Assembly (NCBI GenBank): GCA_016188575.1
Contig: JACPHN010000178.1
Span: forward strand, 1-33,834
Direction: 5' to 3'
Source of the DNA: Candidatus Schekmanbacteria bacterium
GTDB taxonomy: Bacteria > CSSED10-310 > JACPHN01
Length of the DNA stretch: 33,834 nucleotides
A model generated the notes under the pieces. The model ran no database searches and was not told the DNA's origin. It saw nothing but the letters and a program-made list of their open reading frames with translations. The position numbers and the translations under genes are program-made. Below, piece by piece: positions 33,360 through 33,834 of this stretch (position 1 is its first letter; each line of letters begins with the position of its first letter).

Positions 33360-33834
33360 GTCAAGCACGCGTGCTCCAGGAACCAGTCTTGCCGTGTTCC
33401 AAAGGGTCTTGGTCGAACCTATCCACGGACTATTTCCCGGACGAAGGCATGCCGTGGCCGGCGAGCTTGCCGCCTACGGTTCGTTCGCTCGAATGGTTGG
33501 GGCTCGATCCGGACCTCGACTGGGAGCTCATCAACAGGAGACTGTACTTGAAATTCCCGGAAGGAGTGCGCCACGGGCGTGCCAAGGGGGCGACGTCAAC
33601 CCACGTCGAAGATGCCATATCCACTCTGCCCGCGGCTGCCGGCATGGCGCGTGTCGTCCGGGAGGAGATTCGGATCCTCTCGTCCGAGGGGATGGACCAG
33701 CCCGATAGCTCGGTTTTCATCGGCGCCGTGCCGGATGACGACCACGCCGAGACGCCGCTCGCGCCCGTTCTCGTCATCGAGGTCGAGCGCCTGGCGCAAG
33801 GGAATCGGAAGAGACCCAAGGACAAGCGCGCAAG
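33356..33834 (+). CDS. Uma2-like putative PD-(D/E)XK protein, partial
   Basis: Open from ATG 33356 to the window edge (159 residues). The layout fits the Uma2/DUF820 family: a 'WELINRRLYLKFPEG' strand pair, an H, a helical part, DQPDSSVFIGAVPDD with the PD motif, and APVLVIEVERLAQGNRKRPK where the E-x-E/K part of a restriction-type nuclease fold would come. Uma2 proteins are abundant in cyanobacteria, actinobacteria and Myxococcota and mostly uncharacterised. No clear Shine-Dalgarno is seen before the ATG, and the frame has normal high-GC codon use. Confidence 0.5.
   Translation, partial: MSQARVLQEPVLPCSKGSWSNLSTDYFPDEGMPWPASLPPTVRSLEWLGLDPDLDWELINRRLYLKFPEGVRHGRAKGATSTHVEDAISTLPAAAGMARVVREEIRILSSEGMDQPDSSVFIGAVPDDDHAETPLAPVLVIEVERLAQGNRKRPKDKRA

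Noticed and set aside
1-33834. tRNA, rRNA, CRISPR array, prophage, riboswitch
   Set aside because: I looked for CCA-ended cloverleaf parts, evenly spaced repeats, phage genes and known leader motifs, and saw none that I could support.

Overview
This is a GC-rich bacterial chromosomal segment that looks like a Desulfobacterota, Myxococcota or Binatota-type (delta-proteobacteria-like) organism. The grounds are the type II secretion genes, a type IVa pilin of the deltaproteobacterial/acidobacterial sort, TMTC-like membrane/TPR proteins, a plant-like cystathionine gamma-synthase, a Ser/Thr kinase and an FHA protein. The assignment is an inference from gene content. I saw no tRNA, rRNA, CRISPR array or prophage. 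Nearly all DNA is coding, with many 4-bp stop/start overlaps, and because of the high GC most long antisense ORFs are shadows.

Left part (1-6.5 kb): the 5' end of a Ser/Thr kinase gene reads leftward off the window. Divergent to it is a small operon of a lipoprotein with a secretin-N-like domain, an ECF sigma factor and a membrane protein that is probably its anti-sigma factor. A leftward operon follows: cystathionine gamma-synthase, a small secreted protein, and a 640-residue fusion of DAHP synthase with prephenate dehydratase-ACT, i.e. the entry enzyme of the shikimate pathway joined to the committed enzyme of phenylalanine synthesis.

Middle (6.5-14 kb): a rightward operon of two siroheme genes (uroporphyrinogen-III methyltransferase and precorrin-2 dehydrogenase/ferrochelatase) is translationally coupled to gspC, gspD, gspE and gspF of a type II secretion system. 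The other gsp genes are absent. The operon ends at a perfect 32-bp palindrome.

14-20 kb: a secreted protein of unknown function; a SAM methyltransferase that closely resembles the DREV/METTL9 family known from animals (protein histidine methyltransferase); a TnpB remnant; a PIN-PhoH ATPase; a fusion of a glycosidase-like TIM barrel with a WaaP/Kdo-kinase-like domain; and a type IV pilin with a sigma-54 promoter, TGTC-type upstream sites and a rho-independent terminator.

20-29.5 kb: a probable protein-glycosylation island. It holds two TMTC-like GT-C/TPR proteins, an AglB/STT3-like oligosaccharyltransferase, a polyprenyl-phosphate-mannose-synthase-like GT2, a methyltransferase and, embedded among them, a one-chain iron-sulfur L-serine dehydratase. 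Its position beside the pilin suggests that pilin or other exported proteins are the acceptors.

Right end (29.5-33.8 kb): an FHA-domain membrane protein is followed at once by a secreted class-3 lipase with two Cys-rich repeats, a plausible type II secretion substrate. The last kilobase is accessory in character: a dispersed repeat, a frameshifted pseudogene and a partial Uma2-like gene. A dispersed repeat of about 85 bp with a G/C hairpin occurs five times across the window, once inside a coding sequence.
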